DNA of 64,000 nucleotides from Glandiceps talaboti. Taxonomy: Eukaryota; Hemichordata; Enteropneusta; Spengelidae. Position numbers and translations under genes: made by a program. Position 1 is the first letter of the stretch. Each line of letters begins with the position of its first letter. The stretch covers positions 11,684,391 through 11,748,390 of the forward strand of contig NC_135564.1 of the NCBI RefSeq assembly GCF_964340395.1. The letters run 5' to 3'. Positions 49,972 to 62,097 of this stretch are shown here, piece by piece. The notes beneath the pieces were generated by a model. That model was given only the letters and a program-made list of their open reading frames with translations. It made no database searches and had not been told where the DNA came from.

Positions 49972-51024
49972 ATGGTTGAAGAATATGAAATGACAGCTAG
50001 TGACACGCGTTATCTCTTCTCAAGTGTAGAGGAACTTCAGGGGAAGAAGAAACGAAGATTTAGATGTGTTAGTGCTAAGATTCTCCAATCAATTGTCGGT
50101 GTTACCTTGGCAACGTTACATGGCGCCGGTTACGCGATTGTAAGTGGACTAGTTGCCCTGGCAACAGATTATGACGTGTCGGAATTTCAAGTTATATTCT
50201 TCGAGGGAGTGATATTAGCTTTGATTAGCATGGTACCGATTATCTATTACCGACTGGATATTCTTGAGCCAGATCACAAAACTCAAATATTGCTTCTCGC
50301 GAATTCAGTGCCAGGACTTGCCACCAAAATGTTGCATTTTTATTCACTATCAAGAGCACCTGTCGGCAACATCAATGCCATCTTCAGCGGTAGTAATCCT
50401 ATTATCACACCCATCCTTGCTTGCTGTTTTCTACGAGAAAAGTGGAAATTAGTTGATGCTATAAGTACATTTATAAACGTCATCGGTATAGTTTTAATTA
50501 CAGGACCAACGTTCATATTTGGGAGTCAACCTGGTCATGCTAAAGCCCACGCCGAGGTGATAGCGTACACAGCTGCCATAGCGGGCGCCTTTTTCTATTC
50601 GGTGACGATTGTGATGGGGAGGATCGTCGCTGCCAGGGTCGAGATATCCGTTATGATGCTCTATAGAGCTGTTTTCGCATTCGTTATATCTTATATTTGC
50701 CTGCTTATAAAAGAACTGCCTCTTCTCGTTTACAGCAAGGAAGCTTTAGGAATCGTCTTTGCAGAAGCCATCCTAAACTGTCTAACGATGGGGGCGCTAT
50801 ACAGGAGTTTACAGTTAGAAAGTGCAGCAACTGTAGCGATATTGATAAATATACAGGTTGTTTGTTCATACTCTCTTGACTTTGCTTTTTTGCACAACGA
50901 AGTTAGACCCTATGAACTTGTTGGGGCGGCTTTAGTCTTATCAAGCGCCCTCATCGTTTATGGAGTACATGCATATACAAATTATAAATTACAAAAGGCT
51001 TTGAATGGCAATAATAATTCCTAA
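49972..51024 (+). CDS. SLC35G-like drug/metabolite transporter superfamily protein
   Basis: A 350-residue multi-pass membrane protein encoded on one coding exon. Residues 1-36 are hydrophilic and end in a basic KKKRRFR patch, so the N-terminus is probably cytosolic. About ten hydrophobic segments follow, in two EamA-type halves of five. The first half starts near residue 38 (ILQSIVGVTLATLHGAGYAI); the second starts near 198 (AYTAAIAGAFFYSVTIVMGR). Family-like features are NINAIFSGSNPIITPILACC, then REKWKLVDAISTFINVIGIV and a GPTFIFGSQ loop between the halves. The C-terminus is a short hydrophilic tail. The start ATG has A at -3 and G at +4, with an in-frame stop just upstream. SLC35G proteins are orphan transporters of the nucleotide-sugar-transporter clan; the substrate is unknown and cannot be read from sequence. 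AATAAA signals occur at 51055-51060 and 51386-51391. Another DMT/EamA subgroup is the main alternative. Confidence 0.9.
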   Translation: MVEEYEMTASDTRYLFSSVEELQGKKKRRFRCVSAKILQSIVGVTLATLHGAGYAIVSGLVALATDYDVSEFQVIFFEGVILALISMVPIIYYRLDILEPDHKTQILLLANSVPGLATKMLHFYSLSRAPVGNINAIFSGSNPIITPILACCFLREKWKLVDAISTFINVIGIVLITGPTFIFGSQPGHAKAHAEVIAYTAAIAGAFFYSVTIVMGRIVAARVEISVMMLYRAVFAFVISYICLLIKELPLLVYSKEALGIVFAEAILNCLTMGALYRSLQLESAATVAILINIQVVCSYSLDFAFLHNEVRPYELVGAALVLSSALIVYGVHAYTNYKLQKALNGNNNS

Positions 51025-51519
51025 ATAGCATATGTAAATTACGTCAAATTTCGCAATAAATTTTCCTCAGACTTTAATCGAATTCTTGATCAACTATTAC
51101 AACTCAGTTTCAGTATAACTTTGTTTCTGTACAGAAGGCAGTATATGTTTCTCTATAATGACCAATAATAAGCTACCAACAAAAGCACCAGAAACTTTTA
51201 AAATCATAATGAAATGTGCGGATACCTGATAGTGATAGATTTTATCTCTAAATGTTTGTTCATGAGACCAGATCCTTTGGTTAGATCTTTTTTCTACTGA
51301 GTCGTAACAGTTGAGTGAGAAATATTGTAAAATAATTGTATTCAGTAATCCAAATAGATCTCAAAAACATTTTGTATTTTGATGGAATAAAATCATAATC
51401 GGAGCGATGTTGTGGAATACATCATCGTTGAGGGGGGGGGGGTATAAATGTTGTAAACAGAAACGAAAAAAAACCCCATATCCTGCCAGTTTGCTCAAAA
51501 CGATAGGAGATATCATTCA

Positions 51520-51572
51520 ACCGTTGGTGGCGCTATCTAAAATGAATTACGTAGTAGAGCGCCACCAACGGT
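51520..51572. repeat. perfect 15-bp inverted repeat, 23-nt loop
   Basis: ACCGTTGGTGGCGCT (51520-51534) pairs perfectly with AGCGCCACCAACGGT (51558-51572). It is GC-rich against an AT-rich background and lies downstream of both transporter AATAAA signals. It is not followed by a T run. It may be the core of a small transposon. Confidence 0.8.
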
Positions 51573-52059
51573 CAGGATGTGAAAATAGGACTTTTACAGC
51601 AATAATGACATCTAAATAATTTTAAAATATCAAAATACTGTATATTACACCGATGTAGTAGTCTTAAAGCTGTGATGTATTGATTGGTGCTGAAATATGA
51701 TGCTACTCAGATTGTAGTACATTTGTGTATATGTAAACTTTTAAACTTTACAAATTAGTGACATCCACTCTGTAGTATATGAGATAAATATGCATTCAAT
51801 CTATTTGATTCCCTAGTAACGATCAATTTAAAGTTTTTGAGAGTTGATTTCAAACCTAAAGGACCAAAAGTGAACTAATAAATGTATATAGAAATATCAT
51901 GTATGTAGCTACAGTTAATGATGATGATTATAAAGACCTATATGTAATTTATAAAACAGGTGTGTATTTATTAATGGTGGTTTGTTACTCTGTTTAGTGG
52001 ATAAATGCAGTATGTTTATAACTGGTGTGTATGTGTGCATGTGAATGTGTGTGTGCATG

Positions 52060-52067
52060 TATGGCTG

Positions 52068-52103
<36 letters not shown>

Positions 52104-52107
52104 TATA

Positions 52108-52154
<47 letters not shown>

Positions 52155-52258
52155 ATGTATGTATGTATGTATGTATGTATGTATGTATGTATGTATGTAT
52201 GTATGTATGTATGTATGTATGTATGTATGTATGTATGTATGCATGTATGCATGTATGT
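52060..52258. repeat. (GTAT)n-(GT)n-(GTAT)n microsatellite
   Basis: GTAT units flank a central GT block at about 52112-52138; the right end contains GCAT variants. Confidence 0.97.
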
Positions 52259-52667
52259 AAAGTCTGTGTGAGTAATATTTACCCTGTTCAGCAATGGTAT
52301 TTTCTTTGTCATCTTGCATGTATTCTTACTTCTATACTGTGTAAACATACTAGAAGGACTTGGTGTTATGCCAACAGTGGTCTTTAGATGCAGGTGAGCA
52401 CAATATATGAGATTGGTGAATTGCTGGTAAGTAAGAATACAACAAGTTCTGGTATTTGCATTTTTTATCAAAGGAGTATTTTGGCCATTGGGATTCAGAC
52501 AGGGAATAAAGTAAGAGAAGTACAAACTATTATACTTGGTTTTACATGTATTTTCTTTCTTCAACAACATCAAAAATAAAATATCTGTACATGTAGAATT
52601 AACAAGAGCATTTAATTAAATTATAAATACATCTCTGAAAGTTCATTAATCAAACTTATGTAATACT

Positions 52668-53186
52668 CAATCTGATTAAAATCTGATGTAGTAGTGAAGA
52701 TGGCTTGATTTCTTTATTTACCTTTCTTCCCTTCATTTCTCGTCATTTGTTTTGATTTTGTTGTTCCAAGAGTGAGTGCCTCCTTCCTACATCTGACTGA
52801 TTACCATATATGAGTTAACATTCAAATCTTATACTTATGCATAGACAATCAAAATCCACCTTACAGTTAACAGTCCAATCAGAACATTAACAACTACATC
52901 ATTGTCTTTACTCTATGCTACAGTTTTGTTCACATAAACTGTGCTGATGTACTGCCCTCACAAGTTTTCAATGTGAGATACATTTCTCATTGGTTCAGTG
53001 GGTTACATAATGTGTGAGATTTGAATGTTACCAACTATGGGAGTCTGTCAGATGTAGGAGTGCATGATGGTGACCAAAACTAAAACATAAACATGTAACA
53101 TAAAGGACAATATTCAAGCAAAACACAAAGGTAATGCTAATAATGACTAAATAGCCGGCTCACTACGTCGGATTTTAATCTGATTG
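52668..53186. mobile_element. fold-back MITE of the CAATCTGATT family, copy C, with 7-bp direct repeats
   Basis: Left end CAATCTGATTAAAATCTGAT; right end GTCGGATTTTAATCTGATTG. TAATACT precedes the left end (52661-52667) and recurs one base past the right end (53188-53194), as expected for a target-site duplication. Inner inverted blocks CTACATCTGACTGATTACCA and GAGTCTGTCAGATGTAG echo the other copies. It has no transposase. Length is 519 bases. Confidence 0.9.
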
Positions 53187-53194
53187 ATAATACT

Positions 53195-54386
53195 CTGTAC
53201 TTAGAATAAACACATAAATAATACCATGTCTGGGTTGTAACTAGTCTGTAAGCTACACCCTGATGGGGCGCCCTCACACATCATTCAACCACTTTCCTGC
53301 CAGTGAGGGCAGGGTGACATCACATATCTTACAGTCTAGGTTTTAAGTTAAAACTGACTTAGCAAACTATACTAATTATAGCGCCATAGTCCACTTGTAA
53401 TTCATTCTTACAATCTCCCTTATAACTGCATTCTGATAAAAAGCACTTACCAATATTCAGGCACAAAGTTAAATTATCTAAGTTCTGCTTTGAACAAAAT
53501 CAAGTTCCACCGACTGTAACCTTAATTTAAATTACTTAAAAGTATAAAAAGCGATGGACTGGAGTAATTCATTTTAAGGTGGACTCACATTAATGTTTTT
53601 AAAAATTATCTGACGAGGGCTGTATAAAACTTTTATAACTTACAAACGATCCGATGATGTAATTTATGATACACATTTACATATCAAAAAATGTTCAGGA
53701 AATTTCTAATATGCAACCAACTGTTCTAACAATGTCAGAAGACAATCACGATATTTTAATATTATACTGGAATGTGGTTTTACTTAAATGTTTTCACTTG
53801 AGTAAAAAGTTTATAAACTCAGCCTGTGTCAGTTTAAGGTAGAGAGTACCTTGGGAAGCAATGTCCATGAAAATCACACTTCTTTAAATCTCTTCAAACT
53901 TTCTTGTATGAAAGCTTTTTGATAACAAAAGTCTGGATGGTTCACTGTCTTGCACGCATATGTAGTCCTAAACCTGCATGGATTTGTGTAGAAAAAGTGG
54001 TTGTATTGCTGTGTGTATTCGTCTACATAAAAAAGAAAATTGCTGGGAGCTAGTCCTGCACACACACAAAAATTATGACAAGTATGGTTTCGGTTATAGC
54101 TACTAGGATTACAAGGAGGATCAGGGTTAGAAAAAAAGTTAATGTATTCAAAAATAAATGTGCATTTTGAGGTTATGTACGAGTCTGAGACAGTCCCTTT
54201 TAGTATACTTCTGTAACACACTTATACAGTTATAAAAATTACAAGCATAGCTGTATATAATAATACAGACTACCATAGGACTATATAATAATCCAAAGAC
54301 TATGGTAGGATTATATGATAATCAAAAGTCATTAATGTCAACTTTACAAGGTATAAGTGCCTTCTTTTGTCACTGTGACAACCAGG
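53195..54386 (-). other. intergenic DNA and probable 3' UTR of the Kelch-like gene
   Basis: No other gene is seen. The minus-strand open frame at 53874-54221 has no recognisable domain. A variant polyadenylation hexamer (ATTAAA on the minus strand, near 53754) may end the transcript, but I cannot place the site with confidence. Confidence 0.4.
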
Positions 54387-56188
54387 TCAAAGGTAAGGAG
54401 GTCCTATATACTTATGGATGCTGACGAAACCATGGAAACACAATGCCTTTGGCATAGGTGTAACTGCAGTCCAGCAATCCATAGCAGGATCATACATCTC
54501 TATTTTGTCTGAGTAATGTCGCAGCTCTCCTCCACTTACATAGATTTTACGATCCACAACAGCAGCACTTGGATGATTGCGCTTCGATATCATATCAGCG
54601 ACCTTCCACTCGTGGTCACGTTCTGGATCATAGACCTGCACGTCTTTGATGCGATTGCCACCAAGGATATAGACATGATTATTCAAACTGATGATGGGAA
54701 ACAGATGTCGGTTCAGCTCTACAGTATTCGTTACCCAACAATCTTGTGTGTCTAAGTTGTAACACTGTATAGCACAGGTTTTCTCATACGTCAACCATCC
54801 AACAATGAATAGATTTCTCTTGATTCCCGTCACGGCTAAGTTACTCTCAGTTGGGTAGATAGACCCAAGGCAGTCCCATTTGTCTTCAAGGGGGTGATAG
54901 CCTTCTATATCTTGTAAATCCCCCTCATCATTTTCACCTCCAACAACGTAGACTCTTCCATCAGTTGATGTAGAGCCGTGGTTGAATCTGGCATGGTGCA
55001 TGGGTGCAATAAGATTCCAAATGTTGGTTTCAGATTCATAACACCAGACATCATGCACCGCATCGTCATTTTCATAACCACCTGTTATGTAGATATTGTT
55101 GCTTAATGCTGTGACACTGTAGTCAGTTTGTGGAAATGGCAAAGCTGGCAATGAGTCCCATTTCTTCTCAATTGGGTTATAGAACGTCACATCACGCATC
55201 CATTGCCGTTGTGAATTAATACCACCAACAACCACCATTACCTCGGTCATCATTGACGGCCTAGGCTTCAGTGATGGGTCCCTCATATCTGTACCCTGCC
55301 ACACCGTTTCTTGAATGGTCTTAGCTCGTTCTATTAGATTTCTGCTGTCTTTGCAGTGTTCTATGAGAGGATCACTCTCGATATGATTTAGCAGGAATCC
55401 AGGGCTAATCAATGGAAGACGAACATTCTGCAATACTGCAGGTAATTCTGACCAACGGCTTTCAACATCATGACGTACCCATGCCATAACAGCCACATAT
55501 ACCATTTCCTCAGTGTTTACATTCAACGAGTCATCTGATACATAACTTATCAGTCTCTCAGCTGACAATTCAAGGAATTCACTTTGTTTGACCACATCCA
55601 CTAGATTGGCCAGGGCACATGATCTTGCTTCGGCTGCCAGATTGAAGCAACTATGAGTTTCAGCAAAGGATTCGATTCCTAGACAGTTAGATGGGTGAAT
55701 TTGAGTTTTCAAGAATTCGCAGCATGCATGTACGACAGGTTCATATTGTAGGAACTGTGCCGTCGACAGCAAATCCTGGGCGTTATCAACTGTTATCAGT
55801 AACTTTGAGGTGTACGAGTAATCCAATAGGTTTTTGATAATCGCAGACTTCAAACCTGTTAATGTAACACGATCTTGTTGCCGCTCGCGAAGATCGTTCT
55901 TAAACATGGCTTTGAAGTAGAGACAGCTTGCGGCTAGTACTGCTCGATGACAGGGAAACGTGTCACGTTCAACGCAAATTGTAATATCCGTAAAATCTCT
56001 ACTTTGACGTAGTTCATTTAAATTCTGTAAAATTTCACCAGCATGATCAGGATGTTGCAACATAGCAGTCTGTTTGTCTTTGTCAATTGTGAGCCCAACG
56101 TTTTCCAATTTGTTGTTCCGATCTCCGCTTGCTGGTCTCAGCTCAGATGGTGTGTCCACTGAACTTTTGGTGGCCATCGTCAGAGACT
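54387..56188 (-). CDS. Kelch-like BTB-BACK-Kelch protein, coding exon 2 (main exon)
   Basis: Encodes the last two bases of codon 6 to residue 605 plus TGA. Minus-strand TTTTCTTTCAG ends at 56189. Residues 65-165 form a BTB domain (LRQSRDFTDITICV, DTFPCHRAVLAAS, YFKAMF). LRE at 105-107 fits the phi-X-E motif used to bind CUL3. Residues 170-272 form a BACK domain (CLGIESFAETHSC, EFLEL, EEMVYVAVMAWVRHD, VRLPLISPGFL). Residues 322-595 carry six Kelch blades: VVVGGIN, YITGGYE, YVVGGEN, FIVGWLT, YILGGNR and YVSGGEL. The fourth lacks the usual Gly-Gly pair. Such proteins bring substrates to Cullin-3 RING ubiquitin ligases; the blades bind substrate. The length and the tail (MPKALCFHGFVSIHKY) recall the KLHL6/24/35 group, but I do not assign orthology. 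The open frame upstream of 56188 is intron. Confidence 0.95.
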
Positions 56189-58236
56189 CTGAAAGAAAAT
56201 GTAAGATGGCATGAGTCAGTGATACAGGAAACCATTGAAGTGTGCAATACACAAATTCTGTTGTCTATTTGACAAGTCAATATAAGGCATTACTCTGTGC
56301 AGTAAATTGTCATTTTTATTTTTATTTATAATTTTTGATAAGGTTTGGGAACATGGTACCCCAATAATTGAGGGCGAGGGGGATCTGCACATAGGAAAAG
56401 CTGGGGAATAGTGGTAAAATACCTTGAGAACTCAGGTAGATTTTACGGTTTAGCTATCGTATATACTGCACTTTAAATAACACTATTTGCAATTTCATAT
56501 GAATACTATAAGGTAGCTGAGTATGATTATGTGAAATTGGTAAAAAAAAAAAACTTACATATCTGAATGACTTACTAGATTAGTAGCAATGTCATGGTAA
56601 TAATTCGGTAGATTTGACATCGAACTACCAGGTTTCAATTCAAGCAAATTCATTAAACAATGTAGCAACCAGGAGCAAAAGTAAAATATGATATTAATAA
56701 TTCAAGGCTGGCTATGAGTACATTTGTATTTTCATCGAGAGTAAAAGTCATCAACAAGGTAGCTTCTCTCACATATATATCCCTATAGGCTATACACAAT
56801 GCTCTGTCTAAATCAACCGAACCATTTTGACCAGCAGTACTATAGAGATATTTGTATTCAAGCTAAGGAATTGGTTTTAGTAAGGTGAAGAATATAAAGA
56901 GGTACCATTCCGTGTACAGTCTATGCATAAATGGAACCTGTAATTGTATCGTTTGTAATATGAGTGGACGCTGTTTTTGACGAGTACAATCATCGATTCT
57001 GTCGACATCCGTGGTCTCACTGAATAGATCATTACCGTACGTTGTACCAGTTTATTGTTCTTCCTAACTCTGGAAAATGGGGCATGGTAAATATAACAAT
57101 GGCGTGTACAATATTGTAAATGTGAGATGAACGACCGACCACACGGAGCTGTCTAAATTGCAAACATTGGCACGGACCCATAGTTACCCGGTCATCAACG
57201 AAACATTACAATGACTGGCCTTGGCATAGTCCTGCTTCCATGACGGTGCACGAGTCTGTATTACTGACTTGACTCTAAACACCGTCATGCAAAGAGCAAT
57301 AGAGTTTGCCTATTACTACACCGCCAGCAAAATGTACCCGCGCCAATTGCAAAAGAATTACCTACCGACCGATCAAATATTTGCAACCGATCGAATATCT
57401 ACGCCATTTCGATTCCTCTGACGGTAGTATTCCCTGCTCAGATCACAAAAAGCGTCGAAATCGGACCTTTTCAAGTGCGAACTGCAACATTCAAGTAACC
57501 CTCGTAACACCGCCACATTTGATATCATCGAGTGAATGAATAATTACCCAGAGACACTTGCGCCGACGTACGTAAGGAGAAGTGATTAAATTTACGATAG
57601 AATTTGAAAAGTTCCGATTTTGATAGTTTTGGTCATCTGCTATAGGACTTTTGCAGTCAAAATGAGGTAAACCGACTAAATAATAGATTTATTGCTAATA
57701 TTTGACCACTGGGCGATTTTATTCCTTAGTTACCGGCATTTTTTGTAAGTCCGTATTTCACGGCTGGCTCTTCGCAGGACGGAGGGGGAGGGACAATTGT
57801 CAGAATCGAGTCCCGAATTCCTCCGTTTGCAAGCAGGACTAGCCTTGGCACAGTTCACACTCCGAAACAACATCGCCGTGGCTTTTAAGTTGTATGTGAA
57901 CCTAAAGGGCTAGACGGTATAAAACGGCATTGCCATGCACATTGCACTATGACTAGCCATGTAACATACGTTACGTCGTTAGTCGCTACGCCAACATTCG
58001 CGTATGCCACCCGGTACTAGTGCAGCTCGTTGACGTACGACACACGAGTGACGAGACACTTCCAATCTGCGTTTTGAAGTTTAGTCGATTTGCATCAGAA
58101 CATTAGTATGGAAGGGCTTCAAACATTTCTTATAGTAAAGTATTGCACAATAGTATATCCGGAAAGGTGTATTAAGTTTGCTTTATCACAATCAGTTGCG
58201 AAATGTACACTATTTTAGTGAGGAGCGAGCTCTTAC
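56189..58236 (-). other. Kelch-like gene intron 1
   Basis: A 2,048-base intron (minus-strand GTAAGA to TTTTCTTTCAG). The part nearest exon 1 (about 57100-58230) is richer in CpG than the rest of the window, as expected near a promoter. A 77-codon plus-strand open frame at 57306-57539 has no recognisable domain and was not called. Confidence 0.8.
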
Positions 58237-58252
58237 CTTGACGGTCCGCCAT
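58237..58252 (-). CDS. Kelch-like gene, 16-nt first coding exon
   Basis: Minus-strand ATGGCGGACCGTCAAG followed by GTAAGAGC. It encodes MADRQ and the first base of Glu6, joining the main exon in frame as MADRQESLTMATKSS. Without it the main exon could only start at its own ATG (56175-56177, Met10). The donor is close to consensus, and the same frame is kept into the BTB domain. The region upstream on this strand has promoter-like features. The start itself sits in AAAATGGCGG, which resembles a YY1 site. Confidence 0.75.
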
Positions 58253-58310
58253 TTTGGTTGTTTACGTCTGCAACGTCACCTAAGGTCAAAGGCTGTTTAT
58301 TGTAAACAAA
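58250..58310 (-). promoter_or_regulatory. probable promoter-proximal region of the Kelch-like gene
   Basis: Within 60 bases of the ATG lie four motif matches. A YY1-like AAAATGGCGG overlaps the start codon. A CRE-like TGACGT lies on the minus strand at 58273-58278. AAGGTCAAAGG at 58282-58292 resembles a DR1-type nuclear-receptor site. TGTTTATTGTAAACA at 58294-58308 is a forkhead-like palindrome. These are motif matches only. The transcription start is unknown, and part of this may be 5' UTR. Confidence 0.4.
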
Positions 58311-60186
58311 TCGCAGCGTATGCATGGTATGTACGCGGCACGCTCGTGACATGACAGTGAGTGCACTAGCATAGCATTAGCACTACACATGCTACACATT
58401 ACACAACGTCAGTTATACAATGTGATAGCGCTATATGACTTGTTATAGGTCCCATTATTTTCAGAAATATTGACATTTTTCTCATATTTATTTCCAATTT
58501 AAAAAGCTTCACACACAGGCATCTTACAATAATTTCGTTCACTGAGTTATTATTTGCCATGAATGTAAAATAGTGCAGTGCAGTCATAATTTCCGTTTTC
58601 TGGGAGTCATCTATCAAGTGTAATGCATAGTTTCGATTTCAATTTTAAATGTAATGTAGAGAAGTTTCAGTTTTCTTCACTTCAATTAAATTCCGAGAAA
58701 TATTTTTTATGAAAGTTATCATTCACTACCGAAATGTGAGATTGTTTGATAAAAGTATCAAATACATAAAATAAACATTTATATCAATAAGTGTGGCTTT
58801 TTAAATTATACAATCAACAATTACATTAACTTGAACAAATGAGTAGGCTGACCCCATCTAGTTTTTCTCGCATACCCTATAGTTTATTTTTACGTATAAA
58901 AAAATTAATAAAATCTTGAAAATTGTGAGTCTCGCCAGAAATAGTGGATGTGGAAACTGGCATCGACTTAAAAAGACAATATAAAACTGTTCTTCCAATC
59001 TGCAATGGATATATGTAATGAGAAGAAACCACGGCAATATCACAGAGACCATATGGAAAACAACGGAAAACATTACCTGAATAGACACTCACACATGAAA
59101 AAATATAATAAAAAAAAAGCTACCTTGTAAAGGGCGCCCCCATAGTTTGATACAAAAATTCTTTTGAGTTCATGTGGGTTCATCAGTCCTCAGTAATTAT
59201 CCTTGATATAAACGTCATTCCTACACACACGCACAGAGTAAATTTCTGTAAAACGTTCCATTGATTATATTGGCCAAAACATCAATCTGTACTAACAACT
59301 CAATAATAAAATGACATCTATGTAGACTATATTACTGTAGTAGTAGTACATACCAAGAATGATTAAAATATAGTTATATATAGTTGTCAATATTAAATTT
59401 CACTGCAGGGTCATTGTTTATCATTTCTCACATATCAGGAGTGAATAACAAATTAAAGTTCTGTACCATGGCATAGTAAATGCAATCCAATTATTATTTC
59501 ATATGTATCCAGAACAAAAATGCTCACAATTTTAAATTCAGAATTTAAAAAAAATCCTGATAGCCATGTGGATTGGGAAAGCAAATTTTTAAAATCCAAA
59601 TCCGCATGGATTCCAGGCTAAATTTCTAATAACTTACTTCATAAATACAACTATCTTCTCAGAGATACAAACCTGTGACATATAGCAAGCCATCCATCCA
59701 ACACCTACACATTCCCTAATGCATATTTTTTCACAAAAAACCCTCATGTCACTCAGTATGCTGGCAATATGATTCTTTATTTAACATAACATTTTACACA
59801 TCTCCATCCAACATTTACAAAAACTCTCACATACTATTTGTCATCATATAAAATCATACACATAACCATATAGACTATCAATGCTGAAGACATTCAAGTG
59901 TGCCTCACACTGTCATCAAATTCTTAACTTTTACTTTTCTTGGCCTCTCGCCATTCCAATGAATCATCATCAGTCCTCCAGGAATGTTTGTCATTCACTT
60001 CTCACCATATGTATACATTATATTACATACAAGGAATTTTTGAAAACCTAGACCGGCCTCCATGATAAGACAAATATGATCAATGATACAGCAAACATAT
60101 TTTTCATGCTATTACTGACCCTTGACCCTGACCACAGACACTTGTGACCTGTGATCGGTTTCACAATGTTACAAATCATCACTACT

Positions 60187-60373
60187 CCAAATCTGATTAA
60201 AATCTGATGTGGTGAAAGCGGCTTGAAAATTCTTTATTTACCTCTTTCCATCCTTTTGTGTCATTTGTTTTCTTCCGAGTGATTGCTGCCTTGAAGGTGG
60301 CGATCACCCAGAACAAAACAACATAAATAAAGACATCTAGCCGCTTTCACCACATCCGATTTTAATCAGATTG
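60187..60373. mobile_element. fold-back MITE of the CAATCTGATT family, copy D, with 7-bp direct repeats
   Basis: Left end CCAAATCTGATTAAAATCTG, then ATGTGGTGAAAGCGGCT. Right end AGCCGCTTTCACCACATCCG, then ATTTTAATCAGATTG. Arms of about 38 bases pair almost perfectly. CACTACT flanks both ends directly (60180-60186 and 60374-60380). At 187 bases it is the shortest copy, with TCTTTATTTACCTCTTTCC and GAGTGATTGCTGCCTTG resembling copy C inside. Confidence 0.92.
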
Positions 60374-60462
60374 CACTACTACTAAACCCATTCACTGCTG
60401 ACTGCTAAACTGATTTTTGTGGTCTATAAACCCATATATATTTTTTTGTATATTCATATATT

Positions 60463-60490
60463 ATTGACTATATATTTATATATAGTCAAT
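60463..60490. repeat. 28-bp perfect hairpin ATTGACTATATA
   Basis: ATTGACTATATA, loop TTTA, TATATAGTCAAT. It can extrude as a cruciform. No gene is adjacent. Confidence 0.85.
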
Positions 60491-62097
60491 ATTATCAATA
60501 AGTTAATATATTCTGAGTGTGTTTTGACATACATGTACGTACACAAATTTATCTTGACCCACACAGTCTGTTAATTATTTTCATAATTCTCTGACATAGC
60601 TAAAGTCTTTCACTATTATTGGATGATTTTGACGAAGTTGTTTTAACCCACTTGGGGTGACATGATTCCTTCAAGATCCTCCAACAATAATTAGTAATCA
60701 GATAATAACCATCAATATGCTCTTTTAAATTTAAATCAATATCAATTTGTTAGTTTCACATGATTATTTTTAACAGGGTTCAGAACCCAGGAATGGAAAC
60801 AGTCTGTTAAAAGATGCCTTTCAGTGGCATAATTAACCAATGACAAGACAACGTCACAGTGTAGTTTGTAACTGCCTTGAGGCTGCAGTATTCATTGACC
60901 TGCACAAATGTCTTGATGAGTAATCCAATGAATTATTAACACCAATTAATTATACACAGGAAGCCATCTATTGTACTGACTGAATCAGTGAGGGTTTTTT
61001 TTTTCTATAGATTCAACTTTGTTAAAATTTCTTTCCCTTTCAAGTTTGAAGTTTTACTTTTTTGCAATTACATATAATTTGGGAAAAATTGTATTAAATT
61101 CTTTTGCATATATTTATTTTTTTAATGGAGCATAATTTTTAAAAATTTCACTTTCTTTTTGTATTTTTTGCAAGTTTTGACATAACTTTGAATAAAATTC
61201 ATTTTAATTTTATACATCTTTGCAATGTTCTACTTCAAAAAATGTCTTTACATATAACAAGATTTCCTGGGAATAATATTACACCATGGATTGTATGGCA
61301 CACATGAATTTCCTTGTATATAATATAGCTGTCTTCCTTGTATAGTTGTCAATAAAATGCATTTTCAAAACAGGAATTGATTTAACTTTCGTAATGTTAA
61401 AATGACCAAACTAAACCACATGACAGACATTTCCTTGTCCCTTTTCAACATCCAGGACCACAAAACTTCCACATTTCAAAAAAATAATTCCTTTCTTGCC
61501 TTTTTTAAGTATCTAAATGTAGTGATTTTCTGGAAATATTACGTATGAAAAAAAATAATAGCCTCACATGCATAAATATCTCACCTAATTACAGATTTCA
61601 TAAACAGAATTGTTACAATTAAGTTCATAAGTTGACATGTAAAGCTGTACATATACATATGTGCAAAATTTGGAATGAAATTTGTATGATGTAGTGCACT
61701 ACCAAACATATTGTTAATGAGTCATGTGATAGTATTTATTTATGGTTTGGTGGGCGAGAAGTTCCATGTCACTTTGCAAAAATAGACCCTTGATATGCAC
61801 AATTTCTAATTACTCAGTTTACTGATATTTTCACAAATTTGGGTGAATAGATTGTTGGATGTCTGATGGAAAAAATAACACTCCAGTTACAGTTAGTGCA
61901 GGATTAAGAGGTACTAAATTTAGCTAACCAAAAACATAATTCAACAGTTTTGAGTAAATGTAAAGATTTGGTGAATTTTCAACAGGTAAATAGCAAGGGG
62001 AAAATAGCAAAGAGTTACAGCTACTGTGCTTTTTAAGACTGAGGATGTAACATTGAGAGCAGGCTGAACACATTCTGTAGAAGCTGTTATTTATTTT

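Larger units (their letters stand above)
51025..52667. other. transporter 3' region and intergenic DNA
   Basis: Two AATAAA signals fall within 400 bases of the stop (51055 and 51386). A 10-base G run (51431-51440) and the hairpin at 51520-51572 follow. The microsatellite at 52060-52258 is next. No gene is seen in the remainder. Confidence 0.6.

Noticed and set aside
56189-56252. Upstream extension of the Kelch-like frame to a start at 56252
   Set aside because: The extension crosses a good 3' splice site (TTTTCTTTCAG), and the micro-exon at 58237-58252 joins in frame, so these bases are intron.
57306-57539. 77-codon plus-strand frame in the Kelch-like intron
   Set aside because: No domain, no paired splice sites; likely a by-product of higher GC near the promoter.
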